In this document: positions 7,996-20,014 of the stretch, one piece after another | Position numbering within the stretch: position 1 is the stretch's first letter | Layout: every line of letters starts with the position of its first letter | Assembly (NCBI RefSeq): GCF_003570905.1 | Contig: NZ_QXJM01000037.1 | Coordinates: 1-64,000, forward strand | DNA length: 64,000 nt | Direction: 5' to 3' | Origin: Cohnella faecalis | GTDB taxonomy: Bacteria; Bacillota; Bacilli; Paenibacillales; Paenibacillaceae | Made by a program: the position numbers and the translations under genes | The notes under the pieces: model-generated | The model's database searches: none | Seen by the model: the letters and a program-made list of their open reading frames with translations, nothing else | What the model was told of the DNA's origin: nothing

Positions 7996-8924
7996 TCAGA
8001 ATCGCTGCTCGCGCAAGTAAGGCGTTCCCAGCGACTGCGGAGCGCCGGACAGCTTGCCGCGATTCCGCCAGCCCAAAAACATCAGAACGAAAATCGTCAC
8101 GAAATAAGGAATCATTTTCAAGAAATAGGTTGGAACGTCGCTCCCGATCAATTGAAGGCGGAAGCCGAGCGAATCGAGCATTCCGAAGAAGTACGCGCAG
8201 AACAATGCTCGCAGCGGATTCCATCTGGCGAAGATGACGAGCGCGACGGCGATCCACCCTTTGCCCGCCGTCATCCCTTCGGTCCAGGCCGGCGTATAGA
8301 CGAGCAGCAAATCCGCTCCAGCCAAGCCGATGAGAGCCGAGCCCGCGATAACGTAGCCGTATCGCAGCCATTGAACCGGGATGCCCATGACGTCCGCCGT
8401 CGGCGGATTGTCGCCGATCGCTCTTAGATGCAGCCCCGCCGACGTGCGGTGAATGTAAATGTGCATGGCCGCAACAAGCGCAAAGCTTGCCCAGGTGAAT
8501 ACATCCAGATGAGCGAAAATATCGCCGATAACCGGAACGGGCTCCAGCCAAGACATATGCCATTTCGGAACCGAGCCGGGCAATGGCAGACCGCTGATCG
8601 GCTTGCCATATAGGCGCTAAGTCCGGCTCCGAGAAGCGTCATCGCAAGACCGCTCACGATTTGATTCGCCCTAAGCGTTACGGTGACGAACGCATGCAAG
8701 AGGCCGAGCGCAACGCTAACCGCAATGACGACAAGAATGGCTGCCGTAAGACTGCCCGTGTTCAAGTAAGTGAGGCAGGCGATGACCGCCCCCATCAGCA
8801 TGAGACCTTCCGCCCCAAGCTGAATAATGCCGGACCGTTCGATCAGAATACCGCCAAGCGTCGCGAACAGCAGTGGAGTTCCGGAGGCGACGGCGGCGAC
8901 GATCATTTGCATCCACATATCCAT
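7996..8924 (-). pseudogene. NupQ-like permease, frameshifted copy A'
   Basis: Inverted copy of the 309-aa permease at 5079. One A is missing from the AA dinucleotide near 8608 (GCCATATAGG where A has the complement of GCCAATATAGG), which splits the frame into an N-terminal third and a C-terminal two thirds. Otherwise the sequence matches segment A. Confidence 0.88.
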
Positions 8925-8939
8925 CGATAATCCGCTCCT

Positions 8940-10057
8940 TTAGACGCTGCGACGCAGCCGGAATTTGGAGATCGTGCCTCCAGCGATTAGGAAAAACAAG
9001 ATCGCGCCCTGCAGCATGCTGGAGATCGAGGAAGGAATGCCGAGCGTTTGCACGCTGTATCCCCCTACGATCAATCCGCCGAACAGGAACGAGGATACGA
9101 TCAGTCCGACCGGATTCAGCTTCGCCAGCCAAGCGACGATTATGGCGGTGTACCCGTACCCCGGCGAGATGCCGTACATGAGCCGATGCGTGACGCCTGC
9201 CACCTCGCTCATCCCGGCCAAGCCCGCCAAGCCGCCCGATATGATCATAACGAGCAAAATATGCCGATTAATGCGAATCCCTGCATTGCGAGCCGCTTCC
9301 GGATTGGAGCCGATAAGCCGCAGCTCGTAACCCCATCTCGTATATCGGATCATGAACGCATAGAGTCCGACTGCAAGCAGCGCGAATATGAGGGCCAAAA
9401 TGAAGACGGGTATCGCCGAAAATCGGCAGCGACTGCGCATCGTTAAACATCGGCGAGCCGGAAAATTGAATCCCTTCGGATCTTTCCAAGGACCGAATAC
9501 GAAATAATCGAGCAGCAGCAGCGCCACATAATTGAGCATAAGCGATGTAATAAGCTCGTTGACTTGAAAATACGTTCTCGGAATAGCGGTGAGCAGTCCC
9601 CATAATCCGCCGCCGAGGATCCCCATGACGACCATCGCCGGAATGGAAAGGTAGATGGGCCACTCCGGAAAATAAATGGTGACCGAGGTGGCGAATATGG
9701 CGCCGAGCGCGAACTGCCCTTCCGCGCCGATGTTCCATACCGATATCCGGTAAGCGACCGACACGCCCAAGCCGCAAAGCAGCAGCGGAATGGATTTGAC
9801 CAACGTCTCCGTAATGCCGAATGATGTGCCGAATGCGCCAACGACCATCTTTTTGTATACCGCCAACGGGTTCATCCCGTTCGCCCAAATGAATATGCCG
9901 CATACGACGAGAGCCAGCGCTACCGAGACGACGGTCATCCACCACAAGGGCTCGACGATCTCGTCGGATCGATCTCGATGCGCCACGATTTGCGCTTCGG
10001 GGGAGGCAATGAATCGCTTCGGAGCTGAACGTCCGCAGGTACCGTTCCTTCCGTCAT
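8940..10057 (-). pseudogene. NupP-like permease, frameshifted copy A'
   Basis: Inverted copy of the permease at 3948. Its length is 1118 bp instead of 1116. Local frame changes occur around 9410-9470 and 9948, so that long chimeric frames run through it. The start complement (10057-10055) still overlaps the ATPase stop as in A. Confidence 0.88.
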
Positions 10058-11604
10058 CCCGCCACCTCCTCAGCCAGCTTCTCGTCCTCGTGCCCATACA
10101 TGCCTGCCATGTACATGCCGATCGTTTCCCGATCCGCTTCGTCCCCGGACATCTCTCCAACGATACGTCCGTTGTACATAACGAGAACCCGATCGGACAG
10201 CTGGAGCACTTCGTCCAAATCCTCCGACAGCAGCAGCACCGCACGGCCGGCATCGCGAAGCTCCGTCAGAAGCCTATGCACTCCTTCCGTCGCGCCGACG
10301 TCTAGACCTTGCGTCGGATGAACGGCAACCATGAGGAGCGGATCGTGGTCGATTTCGCGCGCGAACAATAGCTTTTGCTGATTGCCGCCCGACATCTGCT
10401 GCACGGGAGTATCGATGTCCGGCGTTTTGACGTCGAATTTTTCGACGAGCGATTTCGACCAATCCCGGTTGCCGGACGTTCGCAGGAAGCCGAAGCGGGA
10501 TCGTTTGTCCGTGCGGTAGGACTTGAACAACAAATTGTCTACCGCCCCCAACCCTCCTGCCAGCCCGCTTTTCATGCGATTTTCCGGGACGTGGGCGACA
10601 CCGGCTTCGATCATATGCCTGACGGAAGCGGTTTTGATCTCTTGGCCGTTGAAGACGATGCTTCCCTTCTTCCAGCTCCGAAGACCGTTCAATACTTCGG
10701 CGAGCTCCTTCTGGCCGTTGCCGGCCACACCCGCGATGCCTACGATTTCCCCTTCGTGCACTTGCAGCTCCAGATCGTCCAGCGCCTTGCGTCCATGATC
10801 GGCGTGAACTTCCAACGCCTCAACCTTCAGCAGCGGACGTCCCCGGGTACGTGCGGACGCCTTCCTCTCCGGCGCCACCTCTTTGCCTACCATGAGTCTT
10901 GCGAGCTCTCGCTCGTTCGTCTCGCTCCGGTCGATCGTATGAATCATTCGGCCTTTGCGCATGACGGATATACGATCAGCGGTCGCCATGACTTCCTTAA
11001 GCTTATGGGTCGTCAGGATGACCGTCTTGCCTTCGTTTTTCATTTGCCGAAGAGTATCGAACAATTGGTCGGCCTCTCGGGAGTCAATACGGACGTCGGT
11101 TCGTCGAGTATGATGATGCCGGCTCCCCGGTACAGCGTCTTCACAATCTCCACACGCTGCTGCTCGCCTACGGACAATTGCCAGACCGGCACGTCGACCG
11201 GAAACGTCAGACCGAATTTTTCCGCGATTCCTTTGATTTCGGCTTGCTTGTTTTTCATCCACTTCGGCCCCCGCAAAAAGGACGACTTCTCGCCAAGCAC
11301 AATATTTTCCGCTGCGGTCAGCGTCGAACGAGCCGAAAGTTTTGGAAAACCATTCCGATTCCGAGCTTCATGGCGTCCTTCGGAGAACGGATTTTGACGG
11401 GAACGTTATCGATGCGAATTTCTCCGCTATTCGGGCGGTACACTCCGGAAAGCATGCACATCATCGTGCTCTTGCCTGCGCCGTTCTCGCCCATCAGGGC
11501 GTGAATTTCGCCGGCCCGGCAGCGAAATCCACGTGATCGTTCGCGATAACGGGACCGAACTGCTTGCAGATGTCCCGCATTTCGATGGCATATCCCTCTC
11601 TCAT
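10054..11604 (-). pseudogene. ABC ATPase, frameshifted copy A'
   Basis: Inverted copy of the ATPase at 2398, a few bases shorter. Frameshifts lie near 11081 (one G/C run base lost in CCCGGAGAG), near 11325 and near 11515. The second nucleotide-binding domain stays open and gives a misleading long frame fused to out-of-frame N-terminal codons. Confidence 0.88.
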
Positions 11605-11792
11605 GGCAAGCGGCTCCTTTGGTCGTATAAATTAACAAATCCCTTGAGCAAGGGATTTGCCGGACGATCTTTCGAATGCGGCCTTCCGCTTTCATCCGCC
11701 ATTCTCCCGATTCACCGTCAGTACGGATCGAATGGGAAAACGGCGGATAGCGGATAGAGCTACGGTTCGTTTGTTAGCCGATTAAGCTTTCA

Positions 11793-12957
11793 TCACTTCG
11801 GAATCGACCCGTCGACGCCTTTGACGAACCAATCCATGCTGAGCACTTCGGCGTCGGTCAACACTTTGCCCGATGCTACTTTTTCCGCGCCCGATTGATC
11901 GACGAGCGGACCGGTGAAAATGCTTGGATCTTCTTTCTTGTACTTGGCAAGAAGCTCCTCGATCTTCGCCTTGGCTTCCGGATCGACGCTCGAGCCGAGA
12001 GGAGCGAGATCGACCGTGCCGTCACGAACGAGCCGAGGAACGACTCGGATTTCCAGGTGCCCGCCATGACGGCTTCGACCGTTTTCACATAGAAAGGACC
12101 CCATACCAAACCGGATTCGTTAAGTAAGCATCCGGCGCGAAGCGCGTCATATCGGAGTCGTTGCCGCCCGCTTTCGCACCGCGTTCAGCCGCCGCTTGCA
12201 GCGTTGCAGGGGAATCCTGGTACGCCATCAGGACGTCCGCGCCTTTGTCCAGCAAGCTGATGGCCGCCTGACGTTCGGTCGTCGGATCGTACCACGTGTT
12301 GGACCATACGACGCTCACTTTGACATCGGGGTTAACCGATTGAGCGCCCAGCGTATAGGCGTTAATATTGTAGATTAGCTCCGGAATCGGGAAAGCCGCT
12401 ACGTAGCCAAGATGGTTCGTCTTCGTCGCTTTGCCCGCCGCGATGCCGCTCAAATAGCTGGCTTCCCAGTTTTTTCCGAAGTAAGTAGCCATGTTTACGT
12501 CCGTCTTGTACCCGCCGCAATGGACGAATACGACTTTCGGGAACTTCTTGGCGACATTGACCGTGTAGTCCATGTAACCGAAGCTTGTCGTGAAAAATAA
12601 TGTCATGGTTCTGGGCGAGCTCTGTAATGACTCGCTCCGCGTCCGCGCTCTCCGGAACGTTCTCAACCGTCGTCGCCTTGATTCCCGTTTTTTCTTCGAG
12701 GTACTTGCGGCCTTCGTCATGCTGGAACGTCCAGCCGCCGTCACCCGGAGGGCCAATGTACACGAAAGCTACGCGAGGCAGCTTCTTCTCGTCGGATGGC
12801 GAGGCAGCTTGCGTAGCCGACGGGATACCGCCGGACTCGATGAACCGGAGGGAGAAGCCTCATTCTTCTTGTTCGAAGATCCGCAGCCTGCAAGCGTGAA
12901 TGCGAACAACAACAGGACAACCAAACCGATAGATAAGCTCTTCGTGCGATTTCTCAT
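11793..12957 (-). pseudogene. BMP-family lipoprotein, frameshifted copy A'
   Basis: Inverted copy of the lipoprotein gene at 1042, 1165 bp instead of 1167. Indels lie near 12022, 12110, 12590 and 12835. The signal peptide and lipobox are intact at the 5' end, but the mature protein would be truncated. Confidence 0.88.
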
Positions 12958-13235
12958 ATTGTTCCTCCCGACTCCCTGTCTTTGTTTCATCTTAAGCGAC
13001 TTCATCCATCGATGTACTTTCATTATGATATTGCGTCATTTTAACGTCAATTTATATAACATTAATTTGGGGGTTGTGCTAAGAAAAGAGACGTAATTGT
13101 GCGTGATGCACTCTCAAGTTAAATTATATGTCATATAAACTTACATTTGAATCCCTTTAGTTAAAAAATAACCCCTTCCTTCACGCCAAATATTTCGCAA
13201 TACCGCGATAAAGCATCTTACAAGATGTGCGAGAC
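12958..13235 (-). other. Leader region, copy A'
   Basis: Reverse complement of the 750-1041 leader, including the TTGACG/CATAAT promoter, the T-run hairpin and the intact TTATATGACATATAA palindrome. It lacks the 54-bp insertion found in A''. The GCGATG bases between ATCGATG and the next codons (CATCGATGGCGATGAAG in A) are partly lost near 13010. Confidence 0.8.
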
Positions 13236-13928
13236 CGGGAGATGGCGGGTTATCGGGATTTGCACACTCTCGTTTGGGGCTCGTAACCGGCTCGGGTAAG
13301 GTTATTGGGATTCGCACATGGTCAGTGGGCTCACATAACCAGCTCAGGTAAGGTTACTGGCGGCGCACTCGGTCGATGGGCTCGCGTAACCGGCGCAGGT
13401 AGGGTTACCGGGGTCTCACTCGGTCGATGGGAGCGCGTAACCGGCTCTGGTATGTTTACTGGATTCGCACACGGTCGATAGGCTCGCGTAACCGGCTTAG
13501 GTAAGGTTACTGGAGGCGTACTCGGCCGATGGGAGCGCGTAACCGATTCTGGTATGGTTGCTGGGTCGCACTCCGTCGATGAAGGCGCGTAACCGGCTCA
13601 GGTAGGGTTACTGGGATTCGCACACCGTCGATAGACTCGCGTAACCGGCTTTAGGCAAGGTTACTTTACTGGAGGCGCACTCGGCCGATGGAGCTCGTAA
13701 CCGGCTCGGGTATGGTTGCTGGGGTCGCACTCCGTCGATGAAGGCGCGTAACCGGCTCAGGTAGGGTTACTGGGATTCGCACACCGTCGATAAGCTCGCG
13801 TAACCGGCTTAGGTAAGGTACCGGGTCGCACACCGTCGATAGGCTCGCGTAACCGACTTTGGTAAGGTTACTGGAAGCACACTCGGTCGATGAGGCGCGT
13901 AACCGGCTCTGGTTAGGGTTACTGGGTT
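13236..13928. repeat. 51-bp repeat array, copy A' (inverted)
   Basis: Reverse complement of the array at 1-750, from its last unit back to about the second. It ends by turning into the direct-orientation array of A'' near 13930. The two arrays meet head to head, so left GGTTACTGG faces right CCAGTAACC and the region can fold into one very long hairpin. Confidence 0.88.
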
Positions 13929-13945
13929 CGCGCTCCCATCGACTG

Positions 13946-14690
13946 AGTGCGCTTCCAGTAACCCTACCTGAGCTGGTTATGCGAGCCTATCGAAGGTGTG
14001 CGAATCCCAGTACCCTACCAGAGCCGGTTACGCCCCTCATCGACCGAGTGTGCTTCCAGTAACCTTACCAAAGTCGGTTACGCGAGCCTATCGACGGTGT
14101 GCGACCCCGGTAACCTTACCTAAGCGGTTACGCGAGCTTATCGACGCGTGTGCGAATCCCAGTAACCCTACCTGAGCCGGTTACGCGCCTTCATCGACGG
14201 AGTGCGACCCCAGCAACCATACCCGAGCCGGTTACGAGCTCCCATCGGCCGAGTGCGCCTCCAGTAAAGTAACCTTGCCTAAAGCCGGTTACGCGAGTCT
14301 ATCGACGGTGTGCGAATCCCAGTAACCCTACCTGAGCCGGTTACGCGCCTTCATCGACGGAGTGCGACCCAGCAACCATACCAGAATCGGTTACGCGCTC
14401 CCATCGGCCGAGTACGCCTCCAGTAACCTTACCTAAGCCGGTTACGCGAGCCTATCGACCGTGTGCGAATCCCAGTAACCATACCAGAGCCGGTTACGCG
14501 CTCCCATCGACGAGTGAGACCCCGTAACCCTACCTGCGCCGGTTACGCGAGCCCATCGACCGAGTGCGCCGCCAGTAACCTTACCTGAGCTGGTTATGTG
14601 AGCCCACTGACCAGGTGCGAATCCCAATAACCTTACCCGAGCCGGTTACGAGCCCCAAACGAGAGTGTGCAAATCCCAGATAACCCCCAT
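13946..14690. repeat. 51-bp repeat array, copy A''
   Basis: Direct repeat of the array at 1-750 starting at the equivalent of position 7. The 15 bp before it (CTCCCATCGACTGAG) extend the array one half unit further upstream than segment A, where the sequence reads GCGGTTAG instead. Several units have lost single bases. Confidence 0.88.
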
Positions 14691-15028
14691 CTCCCGGTCT
14701 CGCACATCTTGTAAGATGCTTGTATCCGGTATGCGAAAATATTTGGCGTGAAGGAAGGGGTTATTTTAACTAAAGGATTCAAATGTAAGTTTAAGGGGAT
14801 TAACTAAATTAAGAATGCACAAATTATCAACTTTTTTAATGTTATTTTATGACATATAATTTAACTTGAGAGTGCATCACGCACAATTACGTCTCTTTTT
14901 CTTAGCACAACCCCCAAATTAATGTTATATAAATTGACGTTAAAATGACGCAATATCATAATGAAAGTACATCGATGGCGATGAAGTCGCTTAAGATGAA
15001 ACAAAGACAGGGAGTCGGGAGGAACAAT
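14691..15028 (+). other. Leader region, copy A'', with a 54-bp insertion
   Basis: Matches the 750-1041 leader except for extra small changes near 14719-14740 and an insertion of 54 bp at 14794-14847, very A/T-rich, between GTAAGTTTA and TATGACATATAA. The insertion replaces the left edge of the 15-bp palindrome. The promoter is retained (TTGACG at 14934). Confidence 0.8.
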
Positions 15029-16188
15029 ATGAGAAATCGCACGAAGAGCTTATCTATCGGTTGGTTGTCCTGTTGTTGTTCGCATTCACGCTTGCAGGCT
15101 GCGGATCTTCGAACAAGAAGAATGAGGCTTCTCCCTCCGGTTCATCGAGTCCGGCGGTATCCCCGTCGGCTACGCAAGCTGCCTCGCCATCCGACGAGAA
15201 GAAGCTGCCTCGCGTAGCTTTCGTGTACATTGGCCCTCCGGGTGACGGCGGCTGGACGTTCCAGCATGACGAAGGCCGCAAGTACCTCGAAGAAAAAACG
15301 GAATCAAGGCGACGACGGTTGAGAACGTTCCGGAGAGCGCGGACGCGGAGCGAGTCATTACAGAGCTCGCCCAGAACCATGACATTATTTTCACGACAAG
15401 CTTCGGTTACATGGACTACACGGTCAATGTCGCCAAGAAGTTCCCAAAGTCGTATTCGTCCATTGCGGCGGTACAAGACGGACGTAAACATGGCTACTTA
15501 CTTCGGAAAAAACTGGGAAGCCAGCTATTTGAGCGGCATCGCGGCGGGCAAAGCGACGAAGACGAACCATCTTGGCTACGTAGCGGCTTTCCCGATTCCG
15601 GAGCTAATCTACAATATTAACGCCTATACGCTGGGCGCTCAATCGGTTAACCCCGATGTCAAAGTGAGCGTCGTATGGTCCAACACGTGGTACGATCCGA
15701 CGACCGAACGTCAGGCGGCCATCAGCTTGCTGGACAAAGCGCGGACGTCCTGATGGCGTACCAGGATTCCCCTGCAACGCTGCAAGCGGCGGCTGAACGC
15801 GGTGCGAAAGCGGGCGGCAACGACTCCGATATGACGCGCTTCGCGCCGGATGCTTACTTAACGAATCCGGTTTGGTATGGGGTCCTTTCTATGTGAAAAC
15901 GGTCGAAGCCGTCATGGCGGGCACCTGGAAATCCGAGTCGTTCCTCGGCTCGTTCGTGGACGGCACGGTCGATCTCGCTCCTCTCGGCTCGAGCGTCGAT
16001 CCGGAAGCCAAGGCGAAGATCGAGGAGCTTCTTGCCAAGTACAAGAAAGAAGATCCAAGCATTTTCACCGGTCCGCTCGTCGATCAATCGGGCGCGAAAA
16101 AGTAGCATCGGGCAAAGTGTTGACCGACGCCGAAGTGCTCAGCATGGATTGGTTCGTCAAAGGCGTCGACGGGTCGATTCCGAAGTGA
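15029..16188 (+). pseudogene. BMP-family lipoprotein, frameshifted copy A''
   Basis: Third copy of the lipoprotein gene, 7 bp shorter than in A. One-base losses are visible near 15061 (TTT to TT), 15301 (GGG to GG), 15446, 15472, 15740, 15875 and 16096 (GG to G), so the frame is broken from the signal peptide onward. Confidence 0.9.
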
Positions 16189-16376
16189 TGAAAGCTTAAT
16201 CGGCTAACAAACGAACCGTAGCTCTATCCGCTATCCGCCGTTTTCCCATTCGATCCGTACTGACGGTGAATCGGGAGAATGGCGGATGAAAGCGGAAGGC
16301 CGCATTCGAAAGATCGTCCGGCAAATCCCTTGCCTCAAGGATTTGTTAATTTATACGACCAAAGGAGCCGCTTGCC

Positions 16377-17923
16377 ATGAGAGAGGATATGCCATCGAAA
16401 TGCGGGACATCTGCAAGCAGTTCGGTCCCGTTATCGCGAACGATCACGTGGATTTCGCTGCCCGGCCGGCGAAATTCACGCCCTGATGGGCGAGAACGGC
16501 GCAGGCAAGAGCACGATGATGTGCATGCTTTCCGGAGTGTACCGCCCGAATAGCGGAGAAATTCGCATCGATAACGTTCCCGTCAAAATCCGTTCTCCGA
16601 AGGACGCCATGAAGCTCGGAATCGGAATGTTTTCCAAAACTTTCGGCTCGTTCCGACGCTGACCGCAGCGGAAAATATTGTGCTTGGCGAGAAGTCGTCC
16701 TTTTTGCGGGGGCCGAAGTGGATGAAAAACAAGCAAGCCGAAATCAAAGGAATCGCGGAAAAATTCGGTCTGACGTTTCCGGTCGACGTGCCGGTCTGGC
16801 AATTGTCCGTAGGCGAGCAGCAGCGTGTGGAGATTGTGAAGACGCTGTACCGGGAGCCGGCATCATCATACTCGACGAACCGACGTCCGTATTGACTCCC
16901 GGAGAGGCCGACCAATTGTTCGATACTCTTCGGCAAATGAAAAACGAAGGCAAGACGGTCATCCTGACGACCCATAAGCTTAAGGAAGTCATGGCGACCG
17001 CTGATCGTATATCCGTCATGCGCAAAGGCCGAATGATTCATACGATCGACCGGAGCGAGACGAACGAGCGAGAGCTCGCAAGACTCATGGTAGGCAAAGA
17101 GGTGGCGCCGGAGAGGAAGGCGTCCGCACGTACCCGGGACGTCCGCTGCTGAAGGTTGAGGCGTTGGAAGTTCACGCCGATCATGGACGCAAGGCGCTGG
17201 ACGATCTGGAGCTGCAAGTGCACGAAGGGGAAATCGTAGGCATCGCGGGTGTGGCCGGCAACGGCCAGAAGGAGCTCGCCGAAGTATTGAACGGTCTTCG
17301 GAGCTGGAAGAAGGGAAGCATCGTCTTCAACGGCCAAGAGATCAAAACCGCTTCCGTCAGGCATATGATCGAAGCCGGTGTCGCCCACGTCCCGGAAAAT
17401 CGCATGAAAAGCGGGCTGGCAGGAGGGTTGGGGGCGGTAGACAATTTGTTGTTCAAGTCCTACCGCACGGACAAACGATCCCGCTTCGGCTTCCTGCGAA
17501 CGTCCGGCAACCGGGATTGGTCGAAATCGCTCGTCGAAAAATTCGACGTCAAAACGCCGGACATCGATACTCCCGTGCAGCAGATGTCGGGCGGCAATCA
17601 GCAAAAGCTATTGTTCGCGCGCGAAATCGACCACGATCCGCTCCTCATGGTTGCCGTTCATCCGACGCAAGGTCTAGACGTCGGCGCGACGGAAGGAGTG
17701 CATAGGCTTCTGACGGAGCTTCGCGATGCCGGCCGTGCGGTGCTGCTGCTGTCGGAGGATTTGGACGAAGTGCTCCAGCTGTCCGATCGGGTTCTCGTTA
17801 TGTACAACGGACGTATCGTTGGAGAGATGTCGGGGACGAAGCGGATCGGGAAACGATCGGCATGTACATGGCAGGCATGTATGGGCACGAGGACGAGAAG
17901 CTGGCTGAGGAGGTGGCGGATGA
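16377..17923 (+). pseudogene. ABC ATPase, frameshifted copy A''
   Basis: Third copy of the ATPase gene. G-run losses occur near 16386, 16466, 16630, 16854, 17139 and 17918, and a C is lost near 17831. Walker A, the signature and the second domain are all recognisable but lie in different frames. Confidence 0.9.
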
Positions 17924-19031
17924 CGGAAGGAACGGTACCTGCGGACGTTCAGCTCCGAAGCGATTCATTGCCTCCCCCGAAGCGCAAATCGTGGCGCATC
18001 GAGATCGATCCGACGAGATCGTCGAGCCCTTGGTGGATGACCGTCGTCTCGGTAGCGCTGGCTCTCGTCGTATGCGGCATATTCATTTGGGCGAACGGGA
18101 TGAACCCGTTGGCGGTATACAAAAAGATGGTCGTTGGCGCATTCGGCACATCATTCGGCATTACGGAGACGTTGGTCAAATCCATTCCGCTGCTGCTTTG
18201 CGGCTTGGGCGTGTCGGTCGCTTACCGGATATCGGTATGGAACATCGGCGCGGAAGGGCAGTTCGCGCTCGGCGCCATATTCGCCACCTCGGTCACCATT
18301 TATTTTCCGGAGTGGCCCATCTACCTTTCCATTCCGGCGATGGTCGTCATGGGGATCCTCGGCGGCGGATTATGGGACTGCTCACCGCTATTCCGAGAAC
18401 GTATTTTCAAGTCAACGAGCTTATTACATCGCTTATGCTCAATTATGTGGCGCTGCTGCTGCTCGATTATTTCGTATTCGGTCCTTGGAAAGATCCGAAG
18501 GGATTCAATTTCCGGGCTCGCCGATGTTTAACGATGCGCAGTCGCTGCCGATTTTCGGCGATACCCGTCTTCATTTTGGCCTCATATTCGCGCTGCTTGC
18601 AGTCGGACTCTATGCGTTCATGATCCGATATACGAGATGGGGTTACGAGCTGCGGCTTATCGGCTCCAATCCGGAAGCGGCTCGCAATGCAGGGATTCGC
18701 ATTAATCGGCATATTTTGCTCGTTATGATCATATCGGGCGGCTTGGCGGGCTTGGCCGGGATGAGCGAGGTGGCAGGCGTCACGCATCGGCTCATGTACG
18801 GCATCTCGCCGGGTACGGGTACACCGCCATAATCGTCGCTTGGCTGGCGAAGCTGAATCCGGTCGGACTGATCGTATCCTCGTTCCTGTTCGGCGGATTG
18901 ATCGTAGGGGATACAGCGTGCAAACGCTCGGCATTCCTTCCTCGATCTCCAGCATGCTGCAGCGCGCGATCTTGTTTTTCCTAATCGCTGGAGGCACGAT
19001 CTCCAAATTCCGGCTGCGTCGCAGCGTCTAA
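17920..19031 (+). pseudogene. NupP-like permease, frameshifted copy A''
   Basis: Third copy of the first permease. One-base losses near 18376 (GGGG to GGG), 18513 (TTTT to TTT), 18813 and 18909, and a G-to-C change near 18963. Membrane segments are recognisable in pieces. Confidence 0.9.
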
Positions 19032-19046
19032 AGGAGCGGATTATCG

Positions 19047-19975
19047 ATGGATATGTGGATGCAAATGATCGTCGCCGCCGTCGCCTCCGGAACTCCACTG
19101 CTGTTCGCGACGCTTGGCGGTATTCTGATCGAACGGTCCGGCATTATTCAGCTTGGGGCGGAAGGTCTCATGCTGATGGGGCGGTCATCGCCTGCCTCAC
19201 TTACTTGAACACGGGCAGTCTTACGGCAGCCATTCTTGTCGTCATTGCGGTTAGCGTTGCGCTCGGCCTCTTGCATGCGTTCGTCACCGTAACGCTTAGG
19301 GCGAATCAAATCGTGAGCGGTCTTGCGATGACGCTTCTCGGAGCCGGACTTAGCGCCTATATTGGCAAGCCGATCAGCGGTCTGCCATTGCCCGGCTCGG
19401 TTCCGAAATGGCATATGTCTTGGCTGGAGCCCGTTCCGGTTATCGGCGATATTTTCGCTCATCTGGATGTATTCACCTGGGCAAGCTTTGCGCTTGTTGC
19501 GGCCATGCACATTTACATTCACCGCACGTCGGCGGGGCTGCATCTAAGAGCGATCGGCGACAATCCGCCGACGGCGGACGTCATGGGCATCCCGGTTCAA
19601 TGGCTGCGATACGGCTACGTTATCGCGGGCTCGGCTCTCATCGGCTTGGCTGGAGCGGATTTGCTGCTCGTCTATACGCCGGCCTGGACCGAAGGGATGA
19701 CGGCGGGCAAAGGGTGGATCGCCGTCGCGCTCGTCATCTTCGCCAGATGGAATCCGCTGCGAGCATTGTTCTGCGCGTACTTCTTCGGAATGCTCGATTC
19801 GCTCGGCTTCCGCCTTCAATTGATCGGGAGCGACGTTCCAACCTATTTCTTGAAAATGATTCCTTATTTCGTGACGATTTTCGTTCTGATGTTTTTGGGC
19901 TGGCGGAATCGCGGCAAGCTGTCCGGCGCTCCGCAGTCGCTGGGAACGCCTTACTTGCGCGAGCAGCGATTCTGA
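19047..19975 (+). pseudogene. NupQ-like permease, frameshifted copy A''
   Basis: Third copy of the second permease. One G is missing from the GGGGG run near 19182, which moves the first 45 codons out of frame with the remaining 264. The rest equals segment A. Confidence 0.9.
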
Positions 19976-20014
19976 TCCGGCAACGTTGTCGCAAGGCCGA
20001 AGGAGGGATTAACG

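Larger units (their letters stand above)
7455..13928 (-). repeat. Segment A', inverted second copy
   Basis: Reverse complement of A from about 6549 back to about 61, so it lacks the last 900 bp of A. It carries many single-base differences from A, mostly losses in G/C runs (for example one A lost in the second permease near 8608, one base lost near 7558) and a few gains (five C instead of four near 7840). Every gene in it is frameshifted or truncated. The left junction shares about 5 bases (GCCCT) with segment A. The right junction lies inside the palindromic 51-bp repeats. Confidence 0.93.

Noticed and set aside
10054-11262. 402-codon frame in A' as a novel single-domain ABC protein
   Set aside because: It is the frameshifted inverted ATPase copy; the first 60 codons are out of frame.
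7455-13928. Invertible promoter or transposon-mediated inversion
   Set aside because: No recombinase, IS ends or target duplications at the junctions; only short shared bases and the palindromic array.
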